DNA of 64,000 bases from Strigamia acuminata (GCA_949358305.1 OX442319.1:4216001-4280000), one strand, 5' to 3'; counted from the first letter of the stretch, positions 28,765 through 41,619 are shown. Program-made: numbers and translations. Notes: a model not told the origin generated them from the sequence alone.

Positions 28765-30853
28765 TCAATTTTCATCATAATCTGAAATGCCAATATTATT
28801 ACACTCCTCAATTCGTAACGTATTCATCGGATTCTGTAGGTCCAACAATTTCATGATGGAAGCAGAAGTAATCAAGGGGCATGTATAAAATGTTAAAAGT
28901 TGTAGAACATTCAATGCTGCAACCAGTTTTAAAATTAAATCGTCAGATAGCATTGCACAATCACTAGCTGCATTCAAAAATTAAAATATTTGTGTTTTAA
29001 CAATTTTAGTTTAAGTGTATTTTAAGTTTAAATTTTAAGTGTGAGAATTTTAACTCTATTTTATAAAATTGACAACATGTGATAACTATTACATGACATC
29101 ATTGATCACCTGATGTGTAATCAATACCAAAATGTAGCATATAATACTCTTCAAGTGATTAGAAAGAAGTATACATTGTTGGAATGTTATTATTTTTAGT
29201 GGGATTTAAAATTTTTATGCCTTGTTGGTAGAAGGGAGATAGAAATTTTAAAAGAGTATGACCAACTGGCACCAGAGGTCATTGATAGCATCAATTCAAA
29301 GATGAAGTCATTGGATATGACATGCAGAAAGAAAGAAGAAATTAATTAATAAAGCATGTAAGTTAAGTAATATTTATTATCAATCTTAGTTAGAAAAATA
29401 TGAAAGTTTATGGTTTGAATAAGAATGATATAAAATTAAAGATACATGGTCACATGTGAGTTTCCTATTTTCATGAAAATTCTTCAGAAATTAAAATTCA
29501 AAATTTTTGTATTTATGTTTTATGTGTGTGTTGCACAAAAATTTAAAAGAAAACAGGAAGTGATGTCTTAAGTTGTGAAGTGATGTCATGTAAATACAGA
29601 TAACATTTTAATTTTTGAGTGCTTGGATTTTAACTTCATTTTGCTTCAATTTTAACAAAACTTTGTATACAAATGTAATGCATAACTGCACTTAAAATTG
29701 TATTTTAGTTTGTATTTTTACCAATTTTAGTTTTATAGACAGGAAATGATGTCATTTTTGTTTTAAAATTGAACTAAAACAGAAAGTGTTTTAATTTTTG
29801 AATGCAGCTAGTAAAAAACAATGTTTCTAAACTTTTAAATTGTAAAAATAACGTTTTCATTTGTTGTTCAGTAACCGCTGCATTTTTACAGTTTAAATTC
29901 AGACGACGAAGGTTTTTCAATGGAGCATTAAAGGCATCACTTTCATCGCAAAACGTACAACTACTTAATGCTAACTCCTCCAACATTGGCCAAGCGCGAT
30001 CAATAAGTCTAATATTCACGAGATTAACTTCTTCCAGATGGAGAGCTTTCAATCGTGGCCATAATACAATATTAAAATCCAAACATTGAACTTTTTTCAA
30101 CGTAAAGTTTCTTAAATGTGGAAAATTTGTCATCAGGATAGGGATAGGTTCGATTCTATACACCGCTATAATTTTGATGGAATAGACAGACGACAGTTTC
30201 AGTGCGGCTAATTTAAGAAACATTTCGAACTATTTACCGGGAGTAAGTTTAAACTCTTCTAAAAGTGGCAGTTGGTTGAGAACGAAGAAATGCCCCTCGA
30301 CCGTGGTTCTGGTTGCGAAAATATTCAAAGAATTGAGCTTGATGCAACAGCACAATGACCGCAGCCCAATGTCAGTAAGCATTAAGCAATACTCCATGTT
30401 GAGCTGTTTCATCAACGGACAATTCTTTCCGATTGCAGCAGCAATTTCATCCGCGCATTCTTCTGTTCGATTCGAAAAGTTTAAAGATTGAAGTTTCGGT
30501 AATTTCTGCAGCAGATTGACTACGGATTCGGTTGTCATTGTTGTAGTATCAGAGTATCGTCGTGCCAAGCTTAAATGCACAAGGTTTATACAAGTTTGGC
30601 CAATTTTATCGAGTAGAGGAATGATGGAAATATCAAACTGATACAAATTGTATAATGATTTGGTGCCTGGATGAATGAATGTTTTTGAAGGCAAACTTCC
30701 ATTGCATTTCTTGCACAATCTTTCATATATGTTATTAATAAGCACGGGCGGTAGATTTTCCACTTGATCTTGTATCTCTCGATCTTTAAGTCGAGTTGTC
30801 ACCACCTTCAAACACAAATGTTCTAAACTCGAAGCGGATTTCCTGCGTGGCAT
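28765..30853 (-). pseudogene. LRR protein copy B, interrupted
   Basis: Starts MPRRKSASS at 30853 with the same BC-box (SLEHLCLKVV) and Cul2-box-like LPPVLINNI. The frame is open for 207 codons and then meets TAG at about 30229, exactly where copies A and C have Trp (QWSDMF, RWFEMF). The same frame continues (FEMFLKLAALKLSSV) until an 830-bp MITE at 28976-29808 splits the LRR region, after which the final 60 or so codons remain, degraded at the very end (DYDEN). Two lesions make it a pseudogene, although the first half could still yield an N-terminal protein. The copy also lacks about 20 residues after YERLC relative to copy A. Confidence 0.8.
28976..29808. mobile_element. MITE family B, long copy inside LRR copy B
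   Basis: About 830 bp bounded by GCTGCATTCAAAAATTAAAA and TTTTAATTTTTGAATGCAGC with TA outside both ends. Comparison with copies A and D, where AGCATTGCACAATC-type sequence runs straight into ACAATGTTT, shows the insertion point directly. The ends match the 144-bp copy at 22245-22388. No transposase is visible inside. Confidence 0.85.
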
Positions 30854-31050
30854 GTCGACTGTACGGCTCAAATGAAAATGATAATAGTCTATGGAACAAA
30901 TTCTTTACATACGGGCATGTTAACGACGTGTAAACGCATCGTTTGTACGAATTTGGACATAACGTCTACAGGACGTTATTGTGACATTGTTGGCGATCAA
31001 TATTGTTCATTTTATTTCTTTATTTTGGTGCAGTTAGCTACTTCAGGAAT
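30854..31050 (-). promoter_or_regulatory. Conserved 5' flank of LRR copy B
   Basis: Same blocks as upstream of copy A, ending in GGTGCAGTTAGCTACTTCAG, an end shared only with copy C. Confidence 0.5.
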
Positions 31051-31310
31051 TTCAATTAAATTGACTTTCTTATGGTTGATTTTTGGTGAATTTTATCAAA
31101 GACCACTTTTCTCTGTGAACTTTTTGCTTGTGTAATAAATTAAATAGCATGGGAGTAATTTGTTTCGCATTTATTAGTTTCTTTTATAAGCGATTTATTT
31201 GACAGAATGAATTAATTAGAATGTATTGCAAGAATACATGTGAATACAAATTTGCTTGGACAAGATTTATTTTCGATGTTTATTTTTTAAAAAATAAATG
31301 CCAACGAGGT

Positions 31311-34300
31311 TCAAACCGAACTCTTCTGCAAAGTTGTCGTGAAAATCTGTCTTAGAACATCAGGAATTGTTTTTGTATCCATGCACAAAAACCCTCGCCC
31401 CGGCGGCAAAGCTCTTTTAAGCCTAAAACAAACCAAACGATTTTACAACTAAACTCAACCCATTTCCTACAACTAACCTTTCAGCTTGGTCGCCCAATGA
31501 ACCAATAAAAATAGCATAAGCATTCACATCAAGATTGGCAGTCAATGCACGCGCTAAAACCTTAGCGGAAATTCCATATCGCTCTAAATTAGCATCGCTA
31601 AGAACGACGACAAACCTTTCGTCCGCATCTAATTCCGTAAAAGTGTTAATCGCGTTCACGGTCGCTTCTAAAGTATTATCTCCACTCATGCAGAACTGAG
31701 CATGAGCATGCATAGTCTAAAAACATATTCATTAATGTGGATTTCGACGATTTAAACTTCCGTTCTACCTTCAATATGTCCAATTTCTGCTTGTCGTTTT
31801 CTGGTAATTTTTCTCCTTTCACAAACTCTATTTCATACGCTTCTCCAGAATGTCCAACAATTTCGTACTAAATTAATTATAACTATAATCAAACACGCCA
31901 ATTTTTGCTACTAGAGAGTTTGCGGGATGCATTTTTCCCTTATTTTTTTCTACGTTACACTATTTTAGTGCCATATCGTAAGGGAAAATTCTTTAGTGTA
32001 TCGTTTTCAACACTAAATTAAAATATAGCGCAGCCAATCAGAAGTGAGAACACTATATTGTTAGCTCCGTCCATTGCAAATGGCGATTATTTTGTTGTCC
32101 CGATCAAAGACATCACAGTCATAGGTATGTAGATTGAATGATAAATGAGGCCCAAAATTGAATTTTAGGCCCAAAACCATACTTTATAGGCATAATAATG
32201 GAATTTTATGCAGAAATTTGCACATTTATGCCCCCAAATTAAATTTTTAGGCCCAAAATTACTAACTGTCAGTAGTTGGCTGAAATAGTGTAGTGATAAG
32301 GGAAAAGTGCAGCCCGCAAAAACTTAATTTATCATTTTTCCCTTACACTATTTTTATACCGTATAGTGTTTAACTGTAAGGGAAAAATGCATCCCGCAAA
32401 CTCTCTATTGATTGGTTACATTACTTTAAATTTAGTCGGGTAATTTTCGAAAGCTTGCATGACCAGCAATGCAGCTTCCATCATCCGATGCAAGCGACCG
32501 TCGTACCCGTTAAACCGATACATGCTACCACTAACATCCACAACCAGACGAAGTCTCTTCGGCTTCTCTTGAGGTGCCCCCATCTATTAAGTTAAAGTTA
32601 TATAATTAAAATTGCAAATATCTCGAGAACGAAAGCTCGGATCGTCAAGAACTAAACACCGAACGAAAGAGCGGAGAAAACTACACCAGAAACGTTAATT
32701 AAACAACACTGCCCACAACTAATGATTAATGTATATTTAATTGAACAGTTTTATTTTTTACCTCTGGATCTTGGTCTCCGCGGCGCTTGTATATCGACTT
32801 TTCGCCGGTAAGTCCCTCGATCAATTTCGTATCATCAAGTTCGCCCGATGTTTGATGTTTTAACCAACGACGTTCTTTGCTTTTCGCCTTTACGAAACAA
32901 AAACAAGTAAAAAACAAGTAAAAGATTAACGTATCGTAATAATTACTTGCAAACTATCCAAAAGCACACGCAAACTCTGCACTTGTTTATGAATATTCGC
33001 GTTTAAATTCCCAAAAAGATCAGCGTCGTGTTCAGTCATTTGAATTTGTTTCAATCTAAACAAAAACGTTCCAAAAAATTTTAAAAAAAACCTAAAATTT
33101 TAAAACGTATAATAATAACCTTTCCTTAAACGCCTTTTGACCCATGGCTCTCGCTGCGTCCCTCACTTCTTTGGGCACATTGTTTTTCACACTATCGGGC
33201 ACTTGATGCACATCGTGGCCGGCGTCCAAACGATACGGACCCCCGAGTCCGCCGAGCCCCGCCGTACTTCTACCCCCTACGAAACAAAATGGCGGAGCAA
33301 TTTTAAAAATTTGCGGAATGAATTAAACAATTCCAAACCTGTTCCGCCAGCCCAGGTGTTGCCGCCAACGTGCGGCGCATTTAATGGATCTTCTTTTCCG
33401 TGTTTTGGATCCGACAGTTCGCCAACACGAGTTTGTTCGACCGTTACTTGGATGGGTTTGTCCTCTTGACCGATGAGCGACTTCCACTGAGCGATCGAAC
33501 GTTCGATATTTTCCGTTCCGGTCTCCCACATTCGAACGGTTCCTGCAGCATCGACGGTCACGATGCTGTCGTTGCTTCCCTTAGCTATCAACGTGTTTAC
33601 GGGCGATATGTCGTTAATCCACGAAGTAAAGGGTGAATCTCTTTGGGGACTGTAATGAAATGGTGTTACGTTAGAAACTTAAACGCGGGATCGAAGATAA
33701 ATTGTAACTGACGGTGGTAAAGGCAAGTATCGTACTTTACGAGACGTCAGGTCGACAACTTCGATGAAGTTTGATTGTCGTCTAGAATCTGCAAATAGAA
33801 ATTTAATTATAAAAATTGATTTTTAAAATAGAGAGTTTGCGGGATGCATTTTTCCCTTACAGTTAAACACTATACGGTATTAAAATAGTGTAAGGGAAAA
33901 ATGATAAATTAAGTTTTTGCGGACTGCACTTTTCCCTTATCACTACACTATTTCAGCCAACTACTGACAGTTAGTAATTTTGGGCCTAAAAATTCAATTT
34001 GGGGGCGTAAATGTGCAAATTTCTGCATAAAATTCCATTATTATGTCTATAAAGTATGGTTTTGGGCCTAAAATTCAATTTTGGACCTCACTTATCATTC
34101 AATCTACGTACCTTTGACTGTAATGTGTTTGATCGGGACAACAAAATAATCGCCATTTGCAATGGGCGGAGCTAACAATATAGTGTTCTCAATTCTTATT
34201 GGCTGCGCTATATTTTAATTTAGTGTTGTAAACGATACACTAAAGATTTCTCCTTTACGATATGGCACTAAAATAGTGTAACGTGGCACAATATAAGGGA

Positions 34301-37300
34301 AAAATGCATCCCGCAAACTCTCTATAATTATATGATTTTCATACCGTCCTTTGACGTTGGTTTGTAATTATTTGGAACTATTGTGACGACTTGACCCGCC
34401 TCGGTAAGAAATTCACTTTTCGTTTGGATGGCATTGTTTTCGTCCCAATCAATCGGACGAGGGAGTGAATGCGATTCGATGTCTGACTGTATATTAATTT
34501 AAAAGAAACTTGTATTGAAAAATACGCCATTTTTGTGCGCAACAGGCTGACCAGAAGTCCCGGATGCATAATGGCGGATGCGTAATGGCGGATGCGTAAT
34601 GGCGGATGCATAATGGCGGACGCAAATTAACAATTTTTATGTTTCCAAAACCTGATCACCCTGTTTGTAATAATTCTACCGTTAAGTCTGGGAATCCGAC
34701 GAGAATGTTGGCATAATCCGTCCGATTAGCGAAGATTCTATTAGGAGCAGTAATCTTTTGGTTCAAAGCTGAACTCAAAGCGAACGAGCGGAGTTCGTTG
34801 GAACTAATGGATAAAATATCTTGTTTGCGAGTCTCGTCTATTTTCTGTAAAGTATTTCCAGCCGTGCCATTTTCTAGCAATTTAAGGGCATCTTTCAAAA
34901 GGTGTTTTTGTCCATCGCTGTCCACCAGAAGCCAAATTTCTTTAGAAACCGGATGAAAAGCTTTGAGTTTAAACGGCAGAGCGAAAGTGTACGAAGAGTT
35001 TTCATCGATGACTAAAGCTTCGATCGAATCGCTGTGTTAAACAAAAATAGAAATTAAACAACCTCGAAACACGAGAAAAGAACAAACCTATTTGGTTCGA
35101 AAAAGAAAACCAAGTTTTCGTTGGAAAATTGACGACTCATGCGATTGAAACCTTTGTCGATTCCTCTCATTCTTCTCGTGAATTCTTTTCCCGCGTAATC
35201 TAAAACAGACTCCGTTTCCACCTTCTGTATCGCACCGCCAATCGGATCTACCAGGAAAAGTTTATTCGCCTAAAAACCCAAACGAATTAATTAAATCTGG
35301 TTTAATTAATCTTTAAAACCTACAATCTCCTCGTGGAAAAGAACGTGTTCGCTGAATTTGCCACCGAGGCAAGCCAGCTTGATCCTGGGCCGATAACCAC
35401 CCCGGGTTTCATCGAAAAGGTGATACAAATCGAGGAAATTAACGGTTCGAGACGACGTGGACATGGAATAGAGACTTATCGGATTACCGGTGGCGATATG
35501 GATTTTATCTTTATCACTTCCATCTGAAAAAAAAAGATTTTAAAATTTTATTTTTATTAATTTATGTCGTTTGTTTTACTCATCGCAACAGCGACATCCA
35601 CTATAACGTTTCTATCGTCGATTGGTAAATTCCAACGAGTTTGTTCTTCCGTAAAAACGAGCGAACGAGCATCTTCGCGGTCCACTCGGACGGTTCGTGG
35701 TTGAACGAACGACGGTTTCTAGAATTGTTTTTTAAGATGAGCGATAAATAAGACACGTTAAGTTGTAGAATGCGATTTATTCGACAGATTGCGTACAATA
35801 CCTTAATTTGAATATTACGTTTAACAAATGGTATTCTAAATTCATCCGGCGAATTAGAGAAATTTTTAACAGCCCAGGTGGAAACTAGTTTTGAATCCGG
35901 CATGGGAAATCTGAAACAAGCGTGACAAAGTCCGGTTTCCACGAAGAAATTGATCAATTGGCTTACTCCTTCGCAAGTTTCACGTTGGTCGAGCGAGCAC
36001 CGACTGGAATGCCGTGTTTGTGCAGCGTTTTCAGCAGTGTGTCCCAAGTTTCGTTGTCGTATGGATCGAAATCGAACACGTTTTTCACGACTGTCGCTAA
36101 GCCTTCGTTGGGATAAGTCTACAAATAAGAATTTAAAAATTTGTACCGAAATGGTGATGAAATGCCGTAAAGCTCCGAATAAACGCTCATTATATTTTTG
36201 AGACCTCAGGTGCCTATTTTGGCCCAGGCGGTTATTTGAGTCTGGCGATTAAACAACAAAATCGGTGATTTTTCGCAAAAATCGGTGATTTTTCACAAAA
36301 ATCGGTGATTTCCTTGACCCCCGGCGCTTAATTGGACACAGGTCACTGCTTGGACCAGGTTTCAATTCGGAGCTTTACAAAAAAAAAACAGCAGGTGCAT
36401 TCAAAGTTTTAGTTTTTTAAAAACGGCCAAAATAGTACATAAAAACGTGCCGAACCGCAAATTGTAGTTGTGGCCCCCTATTTAAACACAATTTAGCATT
36501 TACTCGAATTTTGGGAGGTGGATGCTTCACCTCTAAGTGTTTACGACACTTGAAAGTCTGATCCGTCGTTCGAACTTTCGAAACGGCCATTTTGAATTTG
36601 GTTGTGAAAACCAAATCCCGACATAAACCGATTCATAAACCACTCCAGTTGTGGTTGTTGGTTTTTGCGGTTTTTGTTGATTGGTTTTGGCTGTTTTTGA
36701 TGCCATTCCCTTCATAGAAACCGTTAAAACCGAAACTTTGAACGCACCAAATCATTTCTACACACTTCTAAATGCTTGACTATATTCACAACTTCTCTAG
36801 TCGAGTAAGGATATGCGATTAAACCTTCGTCCGCCATTGACCTCAACTCTCCAAAAGCTTCGACTAATTTTTCTAAAATGTGCCTCGGAACATTCGGACC
36901 ATACTTCTGCAACATTTCAACCTCCGAGTCCATGCTCGGATTGTCTACTGCGTGACAACTAAATATATCTCCTATAAATGACACATATTTAGGTTAAAAA
37001 CACAATTTTTTGATATTTTTAGGTTAAAAACACAATTTTTTGATATTTTTAGGTTAAAAACACAATTTTTTGATATTTTTAGGTTAAAAACACAATTTTT
37101 TAACATTTTTAGGTTAAAAACACAATTTTTTAACATTTTTAGGTTAAAAACACAATTTTTTAAACAACTTTTATTACCTAATGCTGAAAAGAAATCGTTC
37201 CCGAGAAAGGGAAAGCCAGGACGATTCGCCAACACGATTAATCTAAAGTCTGGATGCATCGGAATAACGTTTGAATTTCGCGCCGTATCAGCGCCTCCGA

Positions 37301-40300
37301 TCAAAATTCGACGACCATCGGCAAGAATCATTTCGCCCGATTCGATCAACGTTTTTAAAATGCACGTTACGTGAGTCGGCGCTTTGTCAGCTTCGTCAAC
37401 GACTAAAACATGACCAAGTTTGACCGCCTTAACTAACGGTGAGTCTTCGTATACGATCACGCCGTCTCTAACGGTCGGTTGCAACGTTAATGTTTGTACC
37501 GTAGTGTCTCTAAAACATCGTTAGTTTCCAAATTAGAATTTAATTTATCGTATGCACGTTTACCTGTGCAACTGAATGTATTCCCTGGGTCTGTTCAACA
37601 AATGTAAAAAACGATCTACGATTTTGTTTTTTCCTACGCCTTGGTTTCCTACAAGCAGCAAATGTTCGCCTAGAATGAAATCCTTCAACATGTCTTCCAT
37701 TACTGATAAATGCTGGAAAAAAATGTTGTTTTAGTTTGATTATTTTTTTAAAATAATAACGATACATACTTGAGCATTATCGTAAAATAAGACGTCAGGC
37801 ACTTTTGTTTTTGTCTCTGGTTTGTACACCGATGTTGTCACCGAACCAATTCTAACTACTCCATCTTTAACTTCACCTTTATCATTAAAAAAAAATTATC
37901 ACAAGACGTAAATAAAAGGTACGATGACTATTCATCGCCCGATTTCTCATCATGCGACCATTCATCGCTGCTAAGTAATTGCGCGGACAAGTCATCGCGC
38001 GGTCAAGTCATCGCGTGAAAAGTAATCGCGTGGCCAACTCATCAGGGCGACAATTGGACGGTTGTCAAGTAATCGTGCACCAACTAATTGCAAATTTTCG
38101 GGTGTTTTTTCGGGTGTTTTTCGGACGGTTTTCGAACTGTTTTCGAACGGGATGAATTACGCGATGATCAAGCGATTACTTGACAACCGTCTAATTGTCG
38201 CCCTGATGAGTTGGCCACGCAATTACTTTTCACGCGATGACTTGGCCGTGCGATGACTTAGCAGCGATGAATGGTCGCGCAATGAGAAATCGGGCAATGA
38301 ATAGTCGTGGATTCGAATAAATCGAATTCAATTAGTTTTAACTCGTTATAGCTTTATCCAAATCGCCAACATCTAATCGCTTTACGGACGGTTCCAAATA
38401 ATCCTCTAGTTGTCGATTCAACGATAATTTAACTAATGAAGGCAAAAATCTAAAAATAAAAAATAATTAGTAAGAGAATTTTCATATAACGATCAATTAA
38501 TACCTAGACAAACAAGCCTTTTGAATCAATTCATTTGCATTTTCGTTCGGATACTTCTTCAATCGTTTATGTATACGCAACAACTGCCGAACCGACAACG
38601 AAGTAGCAACAGACTGCAACTGAAAGTTAACCACTTTATAATTAAAATTTAAACTCACAAAAACAATAACTAACTGTAATGTCGTCCGTTTTACGAAATT
38701 CATGAGTGAACTTTAAAATATCTCTCATTTTAACCGAACTTTCAAGACCACACACGACTTCGGTCTCCTCGACGAGAGACAGCGGTCGCATGGAATGATA
38801 GAAAAACAAAGTGAGCAATTCAGGGTTCAACCACTGTTGCGTGCTGCTCCCAATCACGGGAGGCTCGGCCAAGGCTATCAAACGAAAAGCCGGATGCATT
38901 CTCAAGATTCCCCTTTAAAAAAAACACAACAAATGATTTTTCGGTGCAATTTAATTGAAAACACTCGAATTACTTCGCTTCCAAATCGATATCGGTGAGT
39001 TTTTCTTCGCTTTTTAGTTTGTCGTAGCGGTCGTGACGTAAAATACGTTTTCCATCGAACAACTGCAATTCCCGATCGTGTACCAATCTGTTTTCGAAGA
39101 AAATCGAGCTTTATAAGCCATCGGTGCGAGAATAATGTGAAAAAACCTGTGAATTACGGCCAACGTGCCGGGATTAACGCGATGAAGTCCGTCCAAAACT
39201 GCGATTTTTCCGCGCAAACAAGCAGTGACGAGAGGCATGTTCTTCCAAACGGTGTCGCCGTCGTTCGTAGTCGATCGCTGCTGAATCAGATCTCGAGCTG
39301 TCATGTCTTGATACAACATGATCGGCTCCACTTCGTAATTTAATAAACTGGCGAATTTAGACACTAGAGCGCTCTTTCCACATCCCTTTAAAAACGAAAT
39401 GCGTTAATTCAAAGGAAAATGTTAATTTATTTGTTTTTAACCTTAGAACCAATGATGCAGAAATCTTTCGCTAAATGAGACTGCATCAACTGCGACAACA
39501 GTTGTTTGTGGTAATTTGTTGAAACAAACCGATCGAGAGATGATTGAGGACCAGTTCCAGCTGGTACCTTGAAGTAAAATTTACTATTAATAAATTATAT
39601 TATAAGTGGATATGAATTTACGAACCTTCGCTGTAATGTTACCGCTCGGTGTTTGGAATGAAACGTCGGCGGAAGAATCCAGATTCGTCTCAATCTTGGA
39701 AATGAGAATGTTTTTAGTTTTCTTCGCCTCGTTCAACTGAAATCGCTGTAAAGTAAATTAGTACTCCGTACATTAAAATCCAATGTAAACTGATTTAAAT
39801 ACTAACTTTCAAAGTATCTGTTACAGCTGCTTGACCTTCTTTTCCGATAAACACGTTGTATGGATACAAACGACAAATTAAATCGTGAAAAGGCACCGAT
39901 GGCAACGATTTCTAATTTAAATTGAAAATAAAACGTGGAAATTAAATTAAAGTAAAATAATAAATTATAAAATAAAATTTTTTTTACCACTATTCTGATT
40001 AATGACGACAATTGATCGACTGGAAAATCGGGTAAACTCAACGATTTCGACTCGGCAGACAACATCGTATATGCGAACGAAACTAAACTTTCCATCGACG
40101 AAGTTGGATAAATCGCGTGCAAAAAATCCAAATGTTCCTGAAAATTATTTATTAATAGAAATATACACAAAACGACGATTGGTATTTACATTAATCGGTA
40201 ACGCATTTATATCTCTGGCCTGAAACCTGGAACGTAATGGAGGATCTAAAGGGTTGCCTTGATAACGTGGAACGGGAAGTCCTAACGCAATTACACGGAA

Positions 40301-41350
40301 ATTCTCGCTGACTCGAACCAATTTCCACGCATCTAACTCTTCTTTAGAGTGTTCCTAAGGTTAATATTTCCAATTTTAGTCTTTTTTACCTGTAATTAAA
40401 GGTTTTGGTGTTAAAAATCACAAACCGTCAGCAATTTATCGTAACGTTCTGGAGACATGAGAAATCTTCCATCTTCGAGCTGCATCTCTCGATTTTCTAG
40501 AAGATTATTTAAAACGGGCAAAACATTCCTTTCCGCTTTTTCGATGCCTTCCACGACTAGAATTCGGCCTTCAATTGCCGCTCGAACAGCACACTGCGTA
40601 ATTTATCAGAAAATAATCACCGTCAAATGTAATAAATAAATAAATACCTGATCAATGAAATGCGCAGTTTTGTTTTTGATTTCACGTCTTTGTTTCAAAT
40701 CGGATTCCGTCGTATCGCGCGAGAGCGAGATATACTCAACTTCCTTTTTTGTTAATTCCTAAAAACAATATATTCGACGATTATTTATTCATTTTTTGGT
40801 TTTAAATTAAATTCTTACTAAATATTGCATAACTAAAGAACGTTTTGACGGTCCCGGTGGTCCAATAAGAAAAATATCTTGCTTTAATATATCCTGTTTT
40901 AAAATGAATACAAAATTAGCAAAAATTCGGCTTTGTGTCGATATTGGATATTTTCTTTGTTTTACCTTTTGCATAATCCATCTTAAATGCTGTAAAATAG
41001 TTTGAGGAGATTTCTTGCAAACTGAAAATAAATATACGATTAAAAACTGGATCGATGCATTTGATTTACACAATTTACTATAGTTAACAGGCACCAATTC
41101 CGGGTTTTTTGGTGTAGTCGACGTCAAAACAACATCACCGACCTTTATTTTAATGTTTTCTGGAATAACAAAAGCAGTGATTGACAGAAGTGATGCAATG
41201 TTCAATTTCGTAAAACAATTGGTTTATTTTAAATAACGCACTTGAAAGAACTACAGAGTTGGTTTTTAAAAATCTTAATGATCTCGACGAATTTTTCAAA
41301 AACCTATTTAATACTGTACACCTCTCGTTACATATACACGAGCGCAACAT
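31311..41350 (-). CDS. VWA8: VWA8-like mitochondrial AAA+/von Willebrand A protein
   Basis: A many-exon gene (over 30 exons) co-linear with vertebrate VWA8. It starts MLRSCICNERC at 41350 with an Arg/Ser-rich leader like a mitochondrial presequence, then KTPKNPELVP-like TTPKNPELVPVNY. Three AAA+ modules follow: degenerate Walker A GPPGPSKRS near 40.85 kb; GSKGCGKSA across an intron at 39.37-39.45 kb with LYQDMTARDL; and GNQGVGKNK near 37.63 kb with VVDEADKAPTHVT as Walker B. The conserved FPFLGNDFF, GDIFSCHAVDNP and PYSTREVVNIVKHL segments come next. The VWA domain is at 32.58-31.31 kb, with the metal site DVSGSMYRF and HSGE, then VVVLSDANLERYG, IFIGSLGDQAER, and a last exon reading LPPGRGFLCMDTK and ending QKSSV. 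The family is an ATPase of the mitochondrial matrix side. All conserved blocks I checked are intact. Introns are 50-100 bp except where transposons sit. Confidence 0.95.
31914..32405. mobile_element. MITE family C, copy 1 (VWA8 intron)
   Basis: 492 bp with inverted ends GAGAGTTTGCGGGATGCATT / AATGCATCCCGCAAACTCTC, flanked by TA on both sides, as for Tc1/mariner-type insertion. The interior has paired motifs AAGGGAAAA and TAGTGT. An almost identical 492-bp copy in the opposite orientation is at 33831-34322. Confidence 0.9.
32606..32746. repeat. Half of the 24-kb foldback element (VWA8 intron)
   Basis: About 140 bp matches 24638-24774 at roughly 90 percent, starting ATTGCAAATATCTCGAGAAC and ending TGTATATTTAATTG. 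It is one arm only, placed just downstream of the VWA8 exon at 32763-32888 in gene orientation. Confidence 0.8.
33831..34322. mobile_element. MITE family C, copy 2 (VWA8 intron)
   Basis: Same ends, same TA flanks (33829-33830 and 34323-34324) and same 492-bp length as the copy at 31914-32405, but inverted. High similarity suggests recent activity. Confidence 0.9.
34558..34622. repeat. 14-bp tandem repeat in VWA8 intron
   Basis: Four to five units of GATGC(A/G)TAATGGCG. Confidence 0.85.
36167..36378. mobile_element. Small MITE with GTAAAGCTCCGAAT ends (VWA8 intron)
   Basis: Ends GTAAAGCTCCGAAT and ATTCGGAGCTTTAC are perfect inverted repeats, 212 bp apart. Inside are three tandem copies of AAAATCGGTGATTTTTC-like sequence. 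Confidence 0.75.
36394..36748. mobile_element. Inverted-repeat element with GGTGCATTCAAAG ends (VWA8 intron)
   Basis: The left end GGTGCATTCAAAGTTTTAG mirrors the right end GAAACTTTGAACGCACC. It sits back to back with the 36167-36378 MITE in the same intron and ends within about 25 bases of the splice donor near 36770. Confidence 0.65.
36991..37163. repeat. 30-bp minisatellite filling a VWA8 intron
   Basis: Six units at 36991, 37021, 37051, 37081, 37111 and 37141, all starting AGGTTAAAAACACAATTTTT and differing only in a TGAT / TAAC tail. The array makes up nearly the whole intron between the FPFLGNDFF and GDIFSCHAVDN exons. Because the unit is a multiple of three without stops in the exon's frame, unspliced RNA stays open until a TAG at the acceptor. 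Confidence 0.95.
37923..38309. mobile_element. Foldback element with ATCGCG-type repeats (VWA8 intron)
   Basis: Arms of about 150 bp (37923-38075 and 38160-38309) are inverted complements; both contain GACTATTCAT, AAGTCATCGCG, CAACTCATCAGGGCGACAAT and GGTTGTCAAGTAATCG. Within each arm, short (A/T)(A/C)GT(A/C)ATCGCG-like motifs repeat every 15-18 bp. Confidence 0.85.
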
Positions 41351-41619
41351 CACTTTTCGAAAACGTGTCTTCTGGTCGGGAAAAAAGTTAGCAATGTGTT
41401 AGTCTGTGGTAAAGCTAAGAGGTGGTGTTACAGCATGGAATTAAGGACGACTTTGAACCACAGATGGCGCCACTAGCTGCATTCTAAAATAAAACTTCCA
41501 ATATTTTTAAATTTTCAGAGTTTTAAATGGTCTTGCGGTGTTGGCCACTTCATTTTTATCAAAAAACAGTACGTTTGGCTTTTTCTCAAATTCCGTTACG
41601 TACTGAAGTAGCTCACTGC

